NCBI RefSeq assembly: GCF_900638025.1
Contig: NZ_LR134481.1
Location: 558,001-622,000, forward strand
From: Haemophilus parainfluenzae
GTDB taxonomy: Bacteria > Pseudomonadota > Gammaproteobacteria > Enterobacterales > Pasteurellaceae
Reading direction: 5' to 3'
DNA: 64,000 nt
A model generated the notes under the pieces. The model was not told the origin of the DNA. It worked only from the letters and a program-made list of their open reading frames with translations, and ran no database searches. The position numbers and the translations under genes are program-made. Shown piece by piece: positions 11,013 through 19,924 of this stretch (position 1 is the stretch's first letter; each line of letters opens with the position of its first letter).

Positions 11013-11771
11013 ATGTCTGATGTATTTCACTTAAACCTAACTAAAGCACAACTGAAAGGTGCCACATTAGCTATCGTGCCGGGTGATCCTGCGCGTAGTG
11101 AACGTATTGCTAAAAAGCTTGAGAACCCAGAGTTTCTTGCAAGCACACGTGAATACACTTCTTGGTTAGGCTATTTAAATGGTCAACCGGTAGTCGTATG
11201 TTCAACCGGTATTGGCGGCCCTTCTACGTCTATCTGTGTGGAAGAGCTGGCTCAGCTTGGTGTGCGTACATTCTTACGTATCGGTACAACAGGCGCAATT
11301 CAACCACATATCAATGTAGGTGATGTTCTTGTTACAACGGGTGCTGTTCGTCTTGATGGTGCAAGCCGTCATTTTGCCCCAATTGAATATCCAGCGGTAG
11401 CAAATTTTGAATGTACCACGGCACTTTTCAATGCGGCTAAAGAAAAAGGTATTGAGCCATTTGTAGGGATTACCGCGTCTTCTGATACCTTCTATCCAGG
11501 TCAGGAACGTTATGATACTTACAGTGGTAAAGTATATCGTGACTACCAAGGCTTATTAAAACAATGGCAAGATCTCAATGTGATGAACTATGAGATGGAA
11601 TCAGCCACATTATTTACGATGTGTAATGCCCTTGGCTTACGAGCTGGTATGGTAGCAGGTGTGATTGTGAATCGTACACAACAAGAAATTCCAAATGAAG
11701 CGACCATGAAAGATACGGAAGATAAAGCAATATCTGTCGTGGTGGAAGCAGCAAGAAAATTGTTAGCGTAA
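11013..11771 (+). CDS. udp: Uridine phosphorylase
   Basis: Cleaves uridine with phosphate to uracil and ribose-1-phosphate in pyrimidine salvage. The 252-aa product starts [16 protein letters not shown] at an ATG 12 bases after AAGGAG. It shows the nucleoside phosphorylase signatures GDPARSERI (phosphate site), [11 protein letters not shown] and RIGTTGAIQ, plus [10 protein letters not shown] in the ribose site. The frame is open upstream to 10971, but that start has no ribosome binding site. A strong terminator follows directly. Confidence 0.97.
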   Translation: MSDVFHLNLTKAQLKGATLAIVPGDPARSERIAKKLENPEFLASTREYTSWLGYLNGQPVVVCSTGIGGPSTSICVEELAQLGVRTFLRIGTTGAIQPHINVGDVLVTTGAVRLDGASRHFAPIEYPAVANFECTTALFNAAKEKGIEPFVGITASSDTFYPGQERYDTYSGKVYRDYQGLLKQWQDLNVMNYEMESATLFTMCNALGLRAGMVAGVIVNRTQQEIPNEATMKDTEDKAISVVVEAARKLLA

Positions 11772-11777
11772 TATGTA

Positions 11778-11810
11778 AAAGGCGTTTTAATAAAAACGCC
11801 TTTATTTTTT
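11778..11810 (+). terminator. Rho-independent terminator after udp
   Basis: A stem AAAGGCGTTTT/AAAACGCCTTT-like with a short AT loop is followed by a T-rich run ending at 11810. It closes the yjgR-udp unit. Confidence 0.9.
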
Positions 11811-11895
11811 CATCATATAAAAACAAATGAATTCTGCTCGATTCTAAAAAAAATTTTATCTCAATATTCAATTTTTTCTCAAAATGCTACAAAAA

Positions 11896-11938
11896 TGTGA
11901 TGCACGTCACAAAATACACTTTCCTTTTCCATTAAAAT
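11896..11938 (+). promoter_or_regulatory. CRP-dependent promoter for the antiporter gene at 11972
   Basis: TGTGATGCACGTCACA at 11896-11911 matches the CRP consensus TGTGA-N6-TCACA in every half-site base. A TAAAAT -10 box lies at 11933-11938, which puts the site about 41.5 bases before the inferred transcription start, a class II layout. This predicts catabolite activation of the organophosphate transporter. The transcription start is inferred, not observed. Confidence 0.8.
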
Positions 11939-11971
11939 TTTAAACCGTATTTTTACTAGAAAGGATTCATT

Positions 11972-13324
11972 ATGAGCAGTACAACAAATCTTTCATCAAG
12001 AATGAATGGTATGAATAGTCGTTATTCAACCGAAATTAAAAGTAAATATTTAAAATATCAGCTTCATTCTCTGATCGGTGTTTTTATTGGTTATATGTGT
12101 TACTACATAGTCCGTAATAACTTCGTATTATCCACTCCCTATTTAGCAGAAAAACTAGAACTTTCTAAGACGCAAATTGGTTTGCTCACCTCATCTTTAC
12201 TTATTACGTACGGGTGTAGCAAAGGTGCAATGAGTATCTTAGCAGATAAAGCGAACCCTCGCTACTTTATGGCTTTAGGGCTTCTTCTTTGTATTCTTAT
12301 TAATATTATGATGGGGTTCTCAACAAGCTTCTATTTATTCGTAGGATTAGTCATTTTATTAGGGGTATTCCAGGGGATGGGGGTCGGTCCTTCAATTATT
12401 ACCGTTGGGTATTGGTATCCACGTAGTCAGCGTGGGCGCGCAAGTACAACCTGGAATGTATCACATAATTTAGGTGGTGGTATTGTTGCGCCTATTGTAG
12501 GTGCTAGCCTTGCTTATCTCGGTTCTGAACAATGGGAAATCTCGACTTATGTTGTACCAAGTATCATTGCCTTAATAGGTGTTTTCCTTGTGTTATTTTT
12601 TGTAAAACGCCGTCCTGCTGAAGAAGAACTACCAACTGTTGAGGAAATGTATAACGAAGAAACGGTTAATACAAAATTAAAAGGTCATTTATCTGAAAAA
12701 CCAGAAAACATGACTGCATTCCAAATTTTTTATCAATTTGTCGTTAAAAACCCTAATTCTTGGTATCTTGTTGGTGTTGATATTTTCACCTACATGGTTC
12801 GTTTTGGTATGTTAACTTGGATTCCACTTTATCTTCTTAAAGAAAAAGGCCTTACTAAAACAGATATGGGCGCTGCATTTATGATTTTTGAATGGGCAGC
12901 TATTCCATCGACGCTCATTGCCGGATGGTTAATTGATAAATTTTTCCGTGGAAAAATTATGTATTTACCAATGATTTGTATGACAATTGTTTTCTTCTGT
13001 GTATTTGGTTACATGAACTCAGAATCCATTTTTGCCATTATTTTATTCTCTGCAATCGTTGGCTGTTTGGTCTATATTCCTCAATCCATGGTTGCAGTAC
13101 AAGCAATGGAAGTTATTCCTAGTTTTGCATTAGGATCTGCAGTAGGGTTACGTGGATTTATGAGTTATATTGTTGGTTCTACATTCGGTACAACATTGTT
13201 TGGTTTTGTTGTAGATAAATTTGGTTGGAGTAGTGGATTCTATACCATCATGTGTGGTGCGGTGATGTGTTTTATTTTCTGCTATTTATCTCACCGTGGC
13301 TTGCAAAAAATTCTTAATACATAA
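11972..13324 (+). CDS. OPA-family organophosphate:phosphate antiporter (PgtP/UhpT-like MFS)
   Basis: 450-aa, 12-helix major facilitator. N-terminal YYIVRNNFVLSTPYL has the family Arg-Asn-Asn-Phe signature, and SHNLGGGIVAPIVGASLAYL and VGLRGFMSYIVGSTFGTTLF follow later. From memory it is closer to phosphoglycerate transporter PgtP than to GlpT or UhpT, so the likely substrate is a phosphorylated C3 acid or hexose phosphate taken up against inorganic phosphate. It is a lone gene between two terminators with its own CRP promoter. A paralogue of the same length lies at 35587-36939. Confidence 0.85.
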   Translation: MSSTTNLSSRMNGMNSRYSTEIKSKYLKYQLHSLIGVFIGYMCYYIVRNNFVLSTPYLAEKLELSKTQIGLLTSSLLITYGCSKGAMSILADKANPRYFMALGLLLCILINIMMGFSTSFYLFVGLVILLGVFQGMGVGPSIITVGYWYPRSQRGRASTTWNVSHNLGGGIVAPIVGASLAYLGSEQWEISTYVVPSIIALIGVFLVLFFVKRRPAEEELPTVEEMYNEETVNTKLKGHLSEKPENMTAFQIFYQFVVKNPNSWYLVGVDIFTYMVRFGMLTWIPLYLLKEKGLTKTDMGAAFMIFEWAAIPSTLIAGWLIDKFFRGKIMYLPMICMTIVFFCVFGYMNSESIFAIILFSAIVGCLVYIPQSMVAVQAMEVIPSFALGSAVGLRGFMSYIVGSTFGTTLFGFVVDKFGWSSGFYTIMCGAVMCFIFCYLSHRGLQKILNT

Positions 13325-13330
13325 TAAATA

Positions 13331-13361
13331 AAAAAGGCGTTTTGAATTAAAACGCCTTTTT
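13331..13361. terminator. Bidirectional terminator between convergent genes
   Basis: An A-tract, a GGCGTTTT/AAAACGCC stem with a GAATT loop and a T-tract make a symmetric terminator. It can serve the antiporter gene on the plus strand and the aroE-like gene on the minus strand, whose stop lies 10 bases away. Confidence 0.88.
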
Positions 13362-13370
13362 TAGTGAGCC

Positions 13371-14186
13371 TTAACTATTTGCCCTTGCAAAAGCAGCCGC
13401 TTCAGCGATTAATTGGTCATCAGGTCGAACCCCAGTGTAGCGCTCAAATTGTTCGACAGCTTGTAGCACAATCACTTCTGCACCAGAAATGGTTTGTTTA
13501 CCTTGCTGTTGAGCAAATTGGATAAACGGTGTTTCAGCAGGAATCGCCACCACATCAAAAGCGGTTTGAGCTTGTTGAATAAGATTTTCAGGAAAGGCGA
13601 GATCAAATTCTTCTTTTCCATCCTTCATCCCAATTGGCGTAACGTTGACTAAAATGTCTGCCGATTGATTATCTAAAGATGAGGTATATTCATAGCCATA
13701 AAGTGCGGCTAAATTTTTACCTGTTTTTTCATTTCGAGCAAAAATTTTCAGATGCTCAAATCCACTGTTTTTAAAGGCTGCGACAACCGCTTTCGCCATA
13801 CCGCCACTGCCTCGTACAATCACGCGACTATTTTTATCTAATTGATATTCTTGGATAAGTTTAACAATCGCAATATAATCGGTATTGTAAGCACGAAGAA
13901 AGCCTTGCTCATTCACAATAGTATTCACAGACTGAATGGCTTGTGCAGAAGGGGATATTTCATCTAAAAATGGCATGCAGCTTTCTTTAAAAGGCATTGA
14001 AACCGCACAACCTCGAATACCAAGTGCACGAATGCCTTTGATCGCATTTTCAATATCTGTAGTGGTAAAGGCTTTGTAGATAAAATTAAGTCCTAGTTTT
14101 TGATAGAGATAATTATGAAATGTGGTACCAAAATTACCTGGTCTGCCAGAAAGAGACATGCAAAGCAGGGTGTCTTTATTTATCAT
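13371..14186 (-). CDS. Shikimate dehydrogenase-like protein (SDH-L, HI0607 type)
   Basis: 271-aa member of the AroE superfamily resembling H. influenzae HI0607, the structurally studied SDH-L subtype. The catalytic pair is present: Lys67 in SMPFKESC and Asp103 in NTDYIA. The cofactor loop is VRGSGGMAKAVV. SDH-L enzymes are reported as poor shikimate oxidisers, so the physiological substrate is uncertain and this is probably not the housekeeping aroE. It sits 10 bases downstream of cysE as the last gene of the yibN-secB-gpsA-cysE run. It could be called aroE by automated pipelines. Confidence 0.85.
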   Translation of the reverse strand: MINKDTLLCMSLSGRPGNFGTTFHNYLYQKLGLNFIYKAFTTTDIENAIKGIRALGIRGCAVSMPFKESCMPFLDEISPSAQAIQSVNTIVNEQGFLRAYNTDYIAIVKLIQEYQLDKNSRVIVRGSGGMAKAVVAAFKNSGFEHLKIFARNEKTGKNLAALYGYEYTSSLDNQSADILVNVTPIGMKDGKEEFDLAFPENLIQQAQTAFDVVAIPAETPFIQFAQQQGKQTISGAEVIVLQAVEQFERYTGVRPDDQLIAEAAAFARANS

Positions 14187-14196
14187 TCGGATATCC

Positions 14197-14994
14197 TTAG
14201 ATATTTAAATTCATATCATCAGCAGTAAAATATTGATTCATTTCAAAAGCAGGTTTAGCATCTTTATCTTTACCGATAATTCGTGCGGGTACACCCGCAG
14301 CAGTAGCACATTCAGGCACGGGTTGAAGTACGACAGAGTTGGCGCCTATTTTGGCATATTTGCCCACTTCGATATTACCGAGAATTTTCGCTCCCGCCCC
14401 AATCATTACGCCTTCTCGTACTTTTGGATGGCGATCGCCTGATTCTTTACCTGTACCGCCAAGTGTGACACCTTGCAAGATAGACACATCATTTTCAATC
14501 ACTGAAGTTTCGCCGACGACAATACCGGTAGCGTGGTCAAACATAATGCCGTGCCCAATTTTAGCCGCAGGGTGAATATCCACATCGAAAGCTACGGAAA
14601 TCTGATTTTGTAAATAAAGTGCGAGTGCTTTTCGATTTTGATTCCACAAATAATGGGTAATACGATAGCTTTGAATGGCGTGAAAACCTTTTAGATAAAG
14701 CAATGGGGTAGACCACAATTCCACAGCGGGATCGCGGTGGCGCACAGCTTTAATATCACAAGCAGCACAATCAATGATATTAGGCTCGGCTTGATAGGCT
14801 TCTTCAATAATTTCACGCAGCGAAATTGCTGGCATGATAGGGTTAGCCAGTTTATTCGCAAGCAAATAACTCAAAGCGCTGCCGAGATTTTGATGCTTTA
14901 AAATGGTGGAATGGAAAAAGCTTGCGAGCATAGGCTCGCATTCTGCTAGTTCTTTTGCCTCTTGGCGAATGTGTTGCCATACTTCTAGTGTCAT
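14197..14994 (-). CDS. cysE: Serine O-acetyltransferase
   Basis: Transfers acetyl from acetyl-CoA to L-serine, the first step of cysteine synthesis. The 265-aa product has the N-terminal helical domain and then a left-handed beta-helix of hexapeptide repeats (MFDHATGIVVGETSVI, GVMIGAGAKILGNIEVG). The catalytic His and Asp lie in the DVDIHPAAKIGHGIMFDH stretch. Cysteine feedback through the C-terminal tail is a family property and a tail is present here. It starts 9 bases after gpsA. Confidence 0.96.
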   Translation of the reverse strand: MTLEVWQHIRQEAKELAECEPMLASFFHSTILKHQNLGSALSYLLANKLANPIMPAISLREIIEEAYQAEPNIIDCAACDIKAVRHRDPAVELWSTPLLYLKGFHAIQSYRITHYLWNQNRKALALYLQNQISVAFDVDIHPAAKIGHGIMFDHATGIVVGETSVIENDVSILQGVTLGGTGKESGDRHPKVREGVMIGAGAKILGNIEVGKYAKIGANSVVLQPVPECATAAGVPARIIGKDKDAKPAFEMNQYFTADDMNLNI

Positions 14995-15003
14995 TTTTTC
15001 TCC

Positions 15004-16011
15004 TTATTCGCCTTTTCGTGCACGACCCAATAAGCTTAATGCGACGTCTTGTGCACTTTTACCACAAAAGAGCATTTGGTAAATTTGCTCTGTAATTGGC
15101 ATTTCTACGCCTTGTCGTTGTGCTAATAAATAAGTTTCTTTGGTGTTATAAAACCCTTCCACGACTTGACCAATTTCATCCATAGCTTGTTGGCTATCGG
15201 TACCTTTACCAAGCATTAAACCAAATCGACGGTTACGGGATTGGTTATCGGTACAAGTGAGCACTAAATCTCCTAAACCAGACATACCCATAAAGGTTTG
15301 TGCATTTGCGCCCATTGCTACGCCCAAGCGAGTAATTTCCGCAATACCACGGGTAATCAATGCGGTTCTCGCATTGGCACCAAATCCCATACCATCCGAA
15401 ATACCCGCCCCTATCGCAATCACGTTTTTAATGGCACCACCTAATTGAACGCCGATTATATCTTGATTTACATATACCCGAAAATGCTGACTGCAATGAA
15501 TTCGCGCTTGTAATTCTAAGGCAAACTTTTCATGACTAGAGGCAAGGGTAATCGCCGTTGGCAAACCTTGAGCCAATTCTTTCGCAAAAGTAGGACCTGA
15601 AAGCACCGCTGTCGGAATTGCTTTACCTAAGGTTTCTTCCACTACTTCTTGTAGTAATCGGCCGGTGTTGCGTTCTAATCCTTTGGTAGCCCAAATTAAA
15701 CGATGATCAGGTTTTAAGTGCGGTCGAATTTTTAAGAGAATTTCGCCGAAAGCGTGACTTGGTACCACAATTAAAATGTCTTTCGATTGCTCAAGGGCAG
15801 TTTTCAAATCTAATTCTAAATACAAACTTTCAGGAAATTTAATATCAGGCAGAAAGCGACGATTTTGACGTTCCTGTTGCATTTGATGAATATGATCGGG
15901 ATTGTGCCCCCAAAGATAGGTTGGCGAACCATTACGAGAAAATGAGATAGCGAGTGCTGTTCCATAAGAACCGCAACCAAGAATAGTAATTGGAGATTGG
16001 GATGTATTCAT
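15004..16011 (-). CDS. gpsA: Glycerol-3-phosphate dehydrogenase [NAD(P)+]
   Basis: Reduces dihydroxyacetone phosphate to sn-glycerol-3-phosphate for phospholipid synthesis. The 335-aa protein opens with the Rossmann motif [17 protein letters not shown] and has the family signatures [13 protein letters not shown] and [17 protein letters not shown] (catalytic Lys). The ATG at 16011 is chosen over an in-frame GTG at 16020 because AAGGTG lies six bases before it. It follows secB across a terminator, so it is read by leakage or from its own promoter. Confidence 0.96.
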   Translation of the reverse strand: MNTSQSPITILGCGSYGTALAISFSRNGSPTYLWGHNPDHIHQMQQERQNRRFLPDIKFPESLYLELDLKTALEQSKDILIVVPSHAFGEILLKIRPHLKPDHRLIWATKGLERNTGRLLQEVVEETLGKAIPTAVLSGPTFAKELAQGLPTAITLASSHEKFALELQARIHCSQHFRVYVNQDIIGVQLGGAIKNVIAIGAGISDGMGFGANARTALITRGIAEITRLGVAMGANAQTFMGMSGLGDLVLTCTDNQSRNRRFGLMLGKGTDSQQAMDEIGQVVEGFYNTKETYLLAQRQGVEMPITEQIYQMLFCGKSAQDVALSLLGRARKGE

Positions 16012-16022
16012 TTCAATCACCT

Positions 16023-16059
16023 TAAAAAAATAAAAGGGCAGACCATATCGCCTGCCCTT
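16023..16059 (-). terminator. Terminator between secB and gpsA
   Basis: On the minus strand an AAGGGCAG/CTGCCCTT stem with a 10-base loop runs into a T-rich tract. It lies between genes that are otherwise contiguous on one strand, so secB output probably exceeds read-through into gpsA-cysE. Confidence 0.8.
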
Positions 16060-16066
16060 ATCAAAA

Positions 16067-16576
16067 TTAATGTTGGGTTTCTGGATTTTCTTCTACTTCG
16101 GCTGCAGCTTGCTGCTTATTCATGTATTCAATGAATAACGCATCGAAGTTTACCGGAGAAAGGTTTAATGCTGGGAATGTTCCGCGGTTGACTAAGTTAG
16201 AAATTAGTTCGCGCGCATAAGGGAAAAGCATATTTGGGCATTGAGATGTTAAGCAGTGCGCCATTTGAACATCTTCTAAACCGCTGATTGTAAATACACC
16301 AGATTGTTTCACTTCACAAATAAACGCTACATCACCAGAATCTTCCATGGTCGTTTCTACGTTGATGTTTAACGTTACTTCGTATAAATCTTCGCCCACT
16401 TGAACGGCTTCAGTGCTTAAATCAAAGCCAAGTTTTGGTTTCCATTCTTGGTGGAAAATATGAGGAAGATTTGGTGCTTCAAAAGAAACATCTTTTACAT
16501 AAATACGTTGAATTTGAAGTACGGCTTCTTGTTGTTCTTCAGAGGCTACTTCAGGTTGTTGATTTTGTTCAGACAT
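16067..16576 (-). CDS. secB: Protein-export chaperone SecB
   Basis: Tetrameric cytoplasmic chaperone that holds preproteins unfolded and hands them to SecA. The 169-aa product contains the conserved [20 protein letters not shown] and the core C-terminal stretch [20 protein letters not shown]. The acidic SecA-contact tail is present. It starts 9 bases after yibN. E. coli has yibN-grxC-secB-gpsA-cysE; grxC is missing from this copy of the cluster. Confidence 0.97.
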   Translation of the reverse strand: MSEQNQQPEVASEEQQEAVLQIQRIYVKDVSFEAPNLPHIFHQEWKPKLGFDLSTEAVQVGEDLYEVTLNINVETTMEDSGDVAFICEVKQSGVFTISGLEDVQMAHCLTSQCPNMLFPYARELISNLVNRGTFPALNLSPVNFDALFIEYMNKQQAAAEVEENPETQH

Positions 16577-16585
16577 AGAGGATCC

Positions 16586-17032
16586 TTACTTATGTTTTTT
16601 TACTAATGGTAAATTTGCACCAGACCAAGCCGTTAAACCGTCTTTTAATACATAGACTTTTTCAAAGCCTTGTTTGGTTAAAAGCTCTGCAGATGTGGAA
16701 GAAGAAACACCGTTGATATCCACAATGATAACGGGCTTTCCTTTGTAATGTTCAATTTTTCCTACATTTTGATTTTTAATTTCTGTCGGAAGCAAGTTTA
16801 CACTGTTAATAATATGACCACCTCGGAATTCATCGATAGGACGTAAGTCAATCACAACCGCCTCTTCGTCGTTTATTAAGCGAACGGCTTCTGGATTAGT
16901 GATGACGCGATATTTTTGTGTTGCACTTTTAAAAAAGGTGAAAAGTGTCATAAAAAGGACAGCAAACCATGCGATTGTTAAAAAAGTGTGTTTTTGAGCA
17001 AATTCAATTGCTTGAGGCATAAATTCTTGCAT
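16586..17032 (-). CDS. Membrane-anchored rhodanese-like protein (YibN type), no active-site Cys
   Basis: 148-aa protein with one N-terminal transmembrane helix ([18 protein letters not shown]) and a cytoplasmic rhodanese domain ([16 protein letters not shown]...). The loop that should hold the catalytic cysteine reads [14 protein letters not shown] at residues 105-118, and I find no cysteine anywhere in the protein. Sulfurtransferase activity is therefore unlikely and a binding or scaffolding role is more plausible. It heads the secB run, matching the E. coli yibN-secB neighbourhood. Confidence 0.88.
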   Translation of the reverse strand: MQEFMPQAIEFAQKHTFLTIAWFAVLFMTLFTFFKSATQKYRVITNPEAVRLINDEEAVVIDLRPIDEFRGGHIINSVNLLPTEIKNQNVGKIEHYKGKPVIIVDINGVSSSTSAELLTKQGFEKVYVLKDGLTAWSGANLPLVKKHK

Positions 17033-17182
17033 GTTGTTCTCAACTTAATTTTTGATAATGAATAAGAGTTTATCTTCAGATGAAATAAAGATTTAAGTAT
17101 AACCGTACTTTGGTTATCTTTCAAAAAAATTCTCAAGTAAACGCAGGGGTGGCGAAAGCTTATACAATCATATGGCTAAAAA

Positions 17183-17198
17183 TGTGATCGGGATCATA
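17183..17198 (+). promoter_or_regulatory. Combined CRP/FNR-type site upstream of ansB
   Basis: TGTGATCGGGATCATA fits CRP (TGTGA-N6-TCACA) with one half-site mismatch. Its centre TGAT-CGGG-ATCA also fits the core of FNR (TTGAT-N4-ATCAA). It lies about 90 bases before the ansB ATG. E. coli ansB is co-activated by CRP and FNR, which makes either or both readings plausible. Confidence 0.65.
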
Positions 17199-17218
17199 AA
17201 TAGGTTATCTTGGTATTT

Positions 17219-17244
17219 ATTCTCTACCTAATTAGGTAGAGAAT
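17219..17244. repeat. 26-bp perfect palindrome in the ansB leader
   Basis: The half-site ATTCTCTACCTAA is followed directly by its exact reverse complement, with no spacer. It ends 36 bases before the ansB ATG and roughly overlaps the transcription start expected from the CRP/FNR-type site. It could be an operator for a dimeric repressor or fold as an RNA hairpin with an AATT loop. There is no T-run, so it is not a terminator. Confidence 0.7.
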
Positions 17245-17280
17245 GCCGATACTTTAATGAGTTAGTTCAAGGGGAATAAA

Positions 17281-18330
17281 ATGAAATTCAAAAAATTAAC
17301 CGCACTTATGATGGTTGGATTAGGTTTTTCTGTAGCACAAGCAGCAGAATTACCTAATATTACAATTTTAGCGACAGGCGGCACCATTGCCGGAAGTGGT
17401 GAAACTGCAGTTTCTTCTACTTATAAAGCAGGACAACTCAATATTGAGGCATTAATTGATGCAGTGCCTGAAATTAAGCAGCTAGCCAATGTAAAAGGTG
17501 AGCAAATTGTAAAAATTGGTTCACAGGATATGAGTGATGAGGTGTGGTTGAAATTAGCTAAAGCGATTAATACACAATGTAAAGACACCGATGGTTTTGT
17601 GATTACTCATGGTACAGATACGATGGAAGAAACCGCTTATTTTCTTGATCTGACTGCGAAATGTGAAAAACCGATCGTGTTGGTCGGTGCGATGCGTCCA
17701 GCAACAGAAAAAAGTGCGGATGGTCCATTAAATCTTTATAATGCTGTCGTGGTGGCATCTGATAAAAAATCAGCTGGCCGCGGCGTATTAGTAGCGATGA
17801 ATGATGAAGTATTAGGGGCGCGAGATGTAACTAAAATGAGCACCACTGCTGTACAGACGTTTCATTCACCAAACTATGGCACGCTAGGCTATATTCACAA
17901 TAGCAAAGTGGATTACGAGCGTTCGCCTGAAAGTAAACATACCGTAAACACACCGTTTAACATAGATAAATTAGACAGTTTACCGCAAGTTGGCATTGTT
18001 TATGCTTATTCTAATGCACCAATTGAACCGTTAAATTCATTATTGGATGCAGGCTATCAAGGTATTGTTTCAGCGGGTGTAGGTAATGGTAACGTGAATG
18101 CCGCACACTTAAAACGTTTAGAAAAAGCGGCGAAAGATGGTGTTGCAGTGGTACGTTCTTCCCGTGTGCCCACCGGTTATACAACACGTGATGCTGAAGT
18201 AGATGATTCTAAATATGGTTTTGTTGCTGCTGGTACGTTAAATCCGCAAAAAGCGAGGGTGTTGTTGCAACTTGCTTTAACGAAGACTAAAGATCCAAAA
18301 GTGATTCAGCAATATTTTGAAGATTTCTAA
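17281..18330 (+). CDS. ansB: Periplasmic type II L-asparaginase
   Basis: Hydrolyses asparagine to aspartate and ammonia in the periplasm. The 349-aa precursor has a signal peptide (MKFKKLTALMMVGLGFSVA, cleavage near AQA|AE). Both catalytic signatures are present: ILATGGTIAGSG with the nucleophile Thr, and HGTDTMEETAYFLDLT with the second Thr-Asp pair. GGGG-type ribosome binding site AAGGGGAA precedes the ATG. dcuB follows 155 bases later, a pairing that makes sense because aspartate feeds fumarate respiration. An uptake sequence lies in the signal-peptide codons. Confidence 0.95.
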   Translation: MKFKKLTALMMVGLGFSVAQAAELPNITILATGGTIAGSGETAVSSTYKAGQLNIEALIDAVPEIKQLANVKGEQIVKIGSQDMSDEVWLKLAKAINTQCKDTDGFVITHGTDTMEETAYFLDLTAKCEKPIVLVGAMRPATEKSADGPLNLYNAVVVASDKKSAGRGVLVAMNDEVLGARDVTKMSTTAVQTFHSPNYGTLGYIHNSKVDYERSPESKHTVNTPFNIDKLDSLPQVGIVYAYSNAPIEPLNSLLDAGYQGIVSAGVGNGNVNAAHLKRLEKAAKDGVAVVRSSRVPTGYTTRDAEVDDSKYGFVAAGTLNPQKARVLLQLALTKTKDPKVIQQYFEDF

Positions 18331-18485
18331 TTTAGCAACATAAAATGTGTGGAAAATAATTGCACATTTCTATGCAAGATATTGAAATTTTTTGATCTAA
18401 ATTATGGAATGCGTACCTATTTATTGTTATATTTACGTACGTTTTATTATATGACAACGATTTTTTATTGACTTAGGGGGTCAGT

Positions 18486-19808
18486 ATGTCTGCAATGTTT
18501 TTATTGCAATTTGCCATTGTGCTATTGTGTATTTTAGTGGGCGCTCGCGTCGGAGGTATTGGTTTAGGAGTATTTGGTGGTTTAGGACTGGCCATTCTCT
18601 CGTTCGGTTTTGGTTTAAAACCCGCAGGCTTACCAATTGATGTGATGTTTATGATTATGGCTGTAGTTTCAGCGGCAGCTGCAATGCAAGCTGCGGGTGG
18701 TTTAAATTATATGATTAAAATTGCGACTAAAATTTTACGTCGTAATCCTAAACATATTACTTTTATTGCGCCAGCCGTGACGTGGTTATTTACATTTTTG
18801 GCGGGTACTGGTCATGTTGCTTATTCTGTTTTACCGGTTATTGCGGAAGTCAGCCGTCAAAATGGCATCCGTCCTGAACGTCCACTTTCAATGGCTGTGA
18901 TTGCTTCTCAGTTTGCAATTGTTGCAAGTCCTATTGCTGCAGCAGTGGTGGCAGTCGTTGCTTATCTTGAACCTCAAGGTATTCATCTTGGTGATGTGTT
19001 GATGATTACTATTCCAGCGACTATTTTAGGTCTTTTCTTAGCTTGTATCTTTGTTAACAAAATAGGGAAAGAACTTAAAGATGATCCAGAATATCAACGT
19101 CGCTTAAAAGATCCGAAATATGCTGATGCATTCAATTCAACAACCGATACAAACGAATTTGAAGTGAGTAAAACAGCTAAAATCTCTCTTTCCTTATTCT
19201 TATGTGGTGCTTTACTCGTTGTGTTAATGGGTGCAGTGCCTTCTTTACGTCCAGTATTTGATGGTAAACCGATGGGGATGGCTCATACGATTGAAATCAT
19301 TATGCTATCTATTGGGGCATTAATTATCTTTACTTGTAAACCGGATGGCACAGAAATAACTAAAGGTTCCGTATTCCATGCGGGCATGCGTGCCGTTATA
19401 GCCATTTTTGGTATTGCTTGGTTAGGTGATACGTTGATGCAGGCACATATGGTAGAAGTAAAAGAAATGGTGAAAGGCTTAGTGGAAACTGCACCATGGA
19501 CATTTGCTTTAGCGCTATTCGTGTTATCTGTTTTAGTTAATAGCCAAGGCGCAACAGTAGCAACATTATTCCCACTTGGTATTGCATTAGGTATTCCTGC
19601 GCCTGTCTTAATTGGGGTATTTGTTGCAGTAAATGGTTACTTCTTTGTGCCTAATTATGGTCCTATTATTGCGTCAATTGATTTTGATACAACGGGTACA
19701 ACTAAAATTGGTAAATATATTTTCAATCATAGTTTTATGTTACCAGGGCTATTAAGTATGGTCTTTAGTCTAGTTATTGGTTTATTACTTGCAAATGTTT
19801 TATTATAA
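18486..19808 (+). CDS. dcuB: Anaerobic C4-dicarboxylate transporter DcuB
   Basis: 440-aa, ~12-helix DcuA/DcuB-family exchanger for fumarate, malate, aspartate and succinate. Family stretches include [23 protein letters not shown] (N-terminal third) and [21 protein letters not shown] (C-terminal third). Length is near E. coli DcuB (446 aa) and DcuA (433 aa); I prefer DcuB from the Haemophilus ansB-dcuB context. An AGGGGG ribosome binding site precedes it. A weak FNR-like element (TTGATCTAAATTAT) lies upstream near 18392. A terminator follows. Confidence 0.88.
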   Translation: MSAMFLLQFAIVLLCILVGARVGGIGLGVFGGLGLAILSFGFGLKPAGLPIDVMFMIMAVVSAAAAMQAAGGLNYMIKIATKILRRNPKHITFIAPAVTWLFTFLAGTGHVAYSVLPVIAEVSRQNGIRPERPLSMAVIASQFAIVASPIAAAVVAVVAYLEPQGIHLGDVLMITIPATILGLFLACIFVNKIGKELKDDPEYQRRLKDPKYADAFNSTTDTNEFEVSKTAKISLSLFLCGALLVVLMGAVPSLRPVFDGKPMGMAHTIEIIMLSIGALIIFTCKPDGTEITKGSVFHAGMRAVIAIFGIAWLGDTLMQAHMVEVKEMVKGLVETAPWTFALALFVLSVLVNSQGATVATLFPLGIALGIPAPVLIGVFVAVNGYFFVPNYGPIIASIDFDTTGTTKIGKYIFNHSFMLPGLLSMVFSLVIGLLLANVLL

Positions 19809-19823
19809 AATTTATAGCTAGCT

Positions 19824-19857
19824 AAAACGGTGCATATTGTTTTATGCACCGTTTTTT
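19824..19857 (+). terminator. Terminator after dcuB
   Basis: AAAACGGTGCAT/ATGCACCGTTTT stem with a short loop, then a T-rich run. Confidence 0.9.
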
Positions 19858-19924
19858 ATTTTTTTATGAAACTTATTAATCAGATTTTGTTCTAATAAGT
19901 ATTCTATTTTTATAAGGAAAACCA

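Noticed and set aside
18392-18405. FNR-like TTGATCTAAATTAT upstream of dcuB
   Set aside because: The left half-site is good but the right half departs in several bases; too weak to list as a feature.
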